NCBI GenBank assembly: GCA_963205265.1
Contig: CAUJJI010000041.1
Coordinates: 1 to 53,471, forward strand
Direction: 5' to 3'
DNA length: 53,471 nt
From: Pseudomonadota bacterium
GTDB taxonomy: Bacteria; Pseudomonadota; Alphaproteobacteria; Sphingomonadales; Sphingomonadaceae
The translations under genes and the position numbers were made by a program. The notes under the pieces were generated by a model. The model was not told the origin of the DNA and did not search any database. It was given only the letters and a program-made list of their open reading frames with translations. This document shows positions 52,111 to 53,471 of the stretch, piece after piece; positions within the stretch are counted from its first letter, which is position 1; every line of letters begins with the position of its first letter.

Positions 52111-52477
52111 GCGGTTCAACCTCTTCCGGCGGCTTGCTGTAGCGTGCTCGCAATTTGCGCATATAGTCCGGCTCAATGTCGGTGTCGCCGGGGCTCCTTT
52201 CGCCAAACACATAGCGCAGGGCTCCGTCCAGCGCCTGGCGATGCCAGTGATCCATGCCGCCGAGCTTCACAGGCATGGGAAGCCTGCCGGCCGCAACCTC
52301 CTTGTCGAACGAATGGATAGATAGATCGCAATAGGCGGCGGCCGTCTTCCGGCGCATGGCTTGCGGCCAATCGCGCGGGCCATCGACGCGAACGACGATC
52401 TGGGGAGCTGGCGTCGCAATTGCCGCCTGCCGTGAGGCTTGCGGGGGCGTGTCAGGTTCGGCGGGGATGGTGCTCAT
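52091..52477 (-). CDS. AlpA-like HTH protein of the element
   Basis: A 128-residue protein: a Pro/Ala-rich N-terminal region of some 30 residues, then an excisionase/AlpA-type helix-turn-helix (RRKTAAAYCDLSIHSFDKEV, GRLPMPVKLGGMDHWHRQALD) and a charged tail. In such elements this kind of protein binds att or operator sites. It is read away from the terminal gene, and the nested inverted repeat at 52546 lies just upstream, which would suit an autoregulatory site. Confidence 0.75.
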   Translation of the reverse strand: MSTIPAEPDTPPQASRQAAIATPAPQIVVRVDGPRDWPQAMRRKTAAAYCDLSIHSFDKEVAAGRLPMPVKLGGMDHWHRQALDGALRYVFGERSPGDTDIEPDYMRKLRARYSKPPEEVEPRDRRRR

Positions 52478-52545
52478 GGACCATGTCTATCAGTTATGAC
52501 GGCGGTGGGAACCCGGCAGAAACATGTTGGAAGGCCTTTGGAATG

Positions 52546-52648
52546 TAATCATCATTATGACATGCAGCGATGATCGCGGAAAAAATCGCCGTCGAAATGT
52601 AATCGCGCTGCGGAAATTGGCTGCGTAGCCATATCGTAATGATGATTA
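52546..52648. promoter_or_regulatory. Nested inverted repeats between the HTH and terminal genes
   Basis: TAATCATCATTA (52546-52557) and its complement TAATGATGATTA (52637-52648) flank 79 bases that also hold the complementary GCAGCG and CGCTGC. The arms lie in the 250-base divergent region between the HTH gene and the exported-protein gene. Likely operator sites for a divergent switch, or a structured leader. Confidence 0.5.
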
Positions 52649-52727
52649 TGGCCCGGCAAGTTTCCATTCAATATTATTGACTCTCGGAATATGCATGCCA
52701 GTTTGGCGCCCTTTTTAGGGGGCAACT

Positions 52728-53420
52728 ATGGATAAGAAGGTCTTTCTGGCGTCGCTGGCGATCTGCGTGTGTGGTCCGGCCTATGCGCAGGGGGCGTCGG
52801 CACCGCAGCCTGATGCACCCATGCCTGTGGTGGCTGCCACGGCTGCGCCCACTGCTGTGCTGCCGGCGAATACCGAAGTGCTGATGGCCATGAACCAGGA
52901 AGTCTCGACCAAGGGGGACCGGTGGAAGGAAGGTGACAACTTCGACCTCTCCGTCGTCAACGATGTGACCTTCGGGAATTATGTCATCATTCCGAAGGGT
53001 AGCCGGGGCGTCGGTCGTATCTCGTTCCTCACCAGCAAGGGGGCGTTCGGCAAGTCGGGCAAAATGGATATCGAGCTGGAATATGTCGAAGTCGGCGGCA
53101 GGCGCATTCCGGTAACGGGGCACTACCGGCAGGAGGGCGAGGGCAACACGGTCGCGACAGTCGGCGGTGTCATACTGGCTGGCGTTTTCGCCGGCTTCGT
53201 CACGGGTAAGAGCGGCAGGATTCCGCAAGGTCGCGAGCTGATGGCCCGGACCAAATCGGACTTGGCCTTGGCATTGCCTGCGACCGCTACGCCGGTTCAG
53301 GTCGCAATGCCGGTCCAAGCTGTGCAAGTGGCAGCCCCGACACCGGCCGTCGTGCAGGCTCCGGTTATGGTCAGCTCGCCAGTGGTCCAGGCGACGCCTG
53401 TCAGTGCCCAAGGCAAATAG
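52728..53420 (+). CDS. Exported hypothetical protein
   Basis: A 230-residue protein with a cleavable signal peptide (about 1-20, ending AYA). A Pro/Ala linker leads to a beta-rich domain (LPANTEVLMAMNQEVSTKGD, VIIPKGSRGVGRISF, MDIELEYVEVGGRRIPVTG), a Gly-rich hydrophobic stretch (VGGVILAGVFAGFVTGKSG) that could be a membrane hairpin, and a Val/Pro/Ala-rich tail. The beta part resembles small exported proteins with VirB10/TrbI-like pieces seen in sphingomonads, but I do not assign it. The GGGGGCAACT string before the ATG is the same as before the TonB receptor. Whether it is element cargo or chromosome is not clear. Confidence 0.72.
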   Translation: MDKKVFLASLAICVCGPAYAQGASAPQPDAPMPVVAATAAPTAVLPANTEVLMAMNQEVSTKGDRWKEGDNFDLSVVNDVTFGNYVIIPKGSRGVGRISFLTSKGAFGKSGKMDIELEYVEVGGRRIPVTGHYRQEGEGNTVATVGGVILAGVFAGFVTGKSGRIPQGRELMARTKSDLALALPATATPVQVAMPVQAVQVAAPTPAVVQAPVMVSSPVVQATPVSAQGK

Positions 53421-53471
53421 TTGGGCAGCTGGCATATGTAGTCCCACTTATTGCACTACGGTGGTATTTTT

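Overview
The window is high-G+C DNA from an alphaproteobacterium, most likely a sphingomonad (Novosphingobium/Sphingomonas-like). The pointers are the UrcA, DUF6491, RcnB-like, HIG1 twin-transmembrane and DUF1272 proteins, a large TonB-dependent receptor, and three kinds of palindromic intergenic repeats. It holds no rRNA or tRNA genes and no CRISPR array.

Positions 1-14842 are chromosomal housekeeping. A minus-strand block carries GluQRS, a HIG1 protein, a PduO-type cobalamin adenosyltransferase and 3-hydroxybutyryl-CoA dehydrogenase. Next come an HNH endonuclease, a membrane PQQ glucose-dehydrogenase-type enzyme, a lipoprotein, a TonB-like protein, a glycine-zipper lipoprotein with an L,D-transpeptidase, a dicarboxylate-type symporter, the glmM-DUF1272-thiD operon and a LOG-family protein.

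Positions 14927-21488 hold a TolC-like outer-membrane channel diverging from a Tat-type flavoprotein whose D-amino-acid-oxidase motifs are in permuted order. Its start/stop overlaps a c-type cytochrome. A hybrid histidine kinase with a LuxR-type response regulator and an UrcA protein follow.

Positions 22187-34915 are the most interesting part: a small HTH-like protein, an exported RidA, a TonB-dependent receptor, a second exported RidA, two tandem Tat-type flavin amine oxidases, two c-type cytochromes and an RND efflux pair. I infer a periplasmic amine-oxidation pathway. The receptor would bring the amine in, the flavoenzymes would oxidise it to an imine and pass electrons to cytochrome c, periplasmic RidA would hydrolyse the imine, and the RND pump would remove products. 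NicA2/CycN nicotine oxidation is the closest precedent I know. The substrate is unknown.

Positions 34945-44804 return to chromosomal genes: an M28 peptidase overlapping a class A beta-lactamase, an amino-acid permease, an M16 protease, a DUF6491 protein, an RcnB-like protein and a membrane glycosyltransferase.

From about 45000 to the end of the window lies an integrated mobile element with less GC-biased codons. It has a P4-type integrase with a clear promoter, an AlpA/excisionase-like regulator behind iteron-like repeats and a hairpin, a compact overlapping replication module (DUF2786-like protein, small protein, CHC2/Toprim primase, DUF3987 protein), a gene with a three-plus-three inverted 9-bp repeat array, a second HTH protein, and an exported protein at the end. 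Only the integrase end is visible; the other boundary is outside the window.
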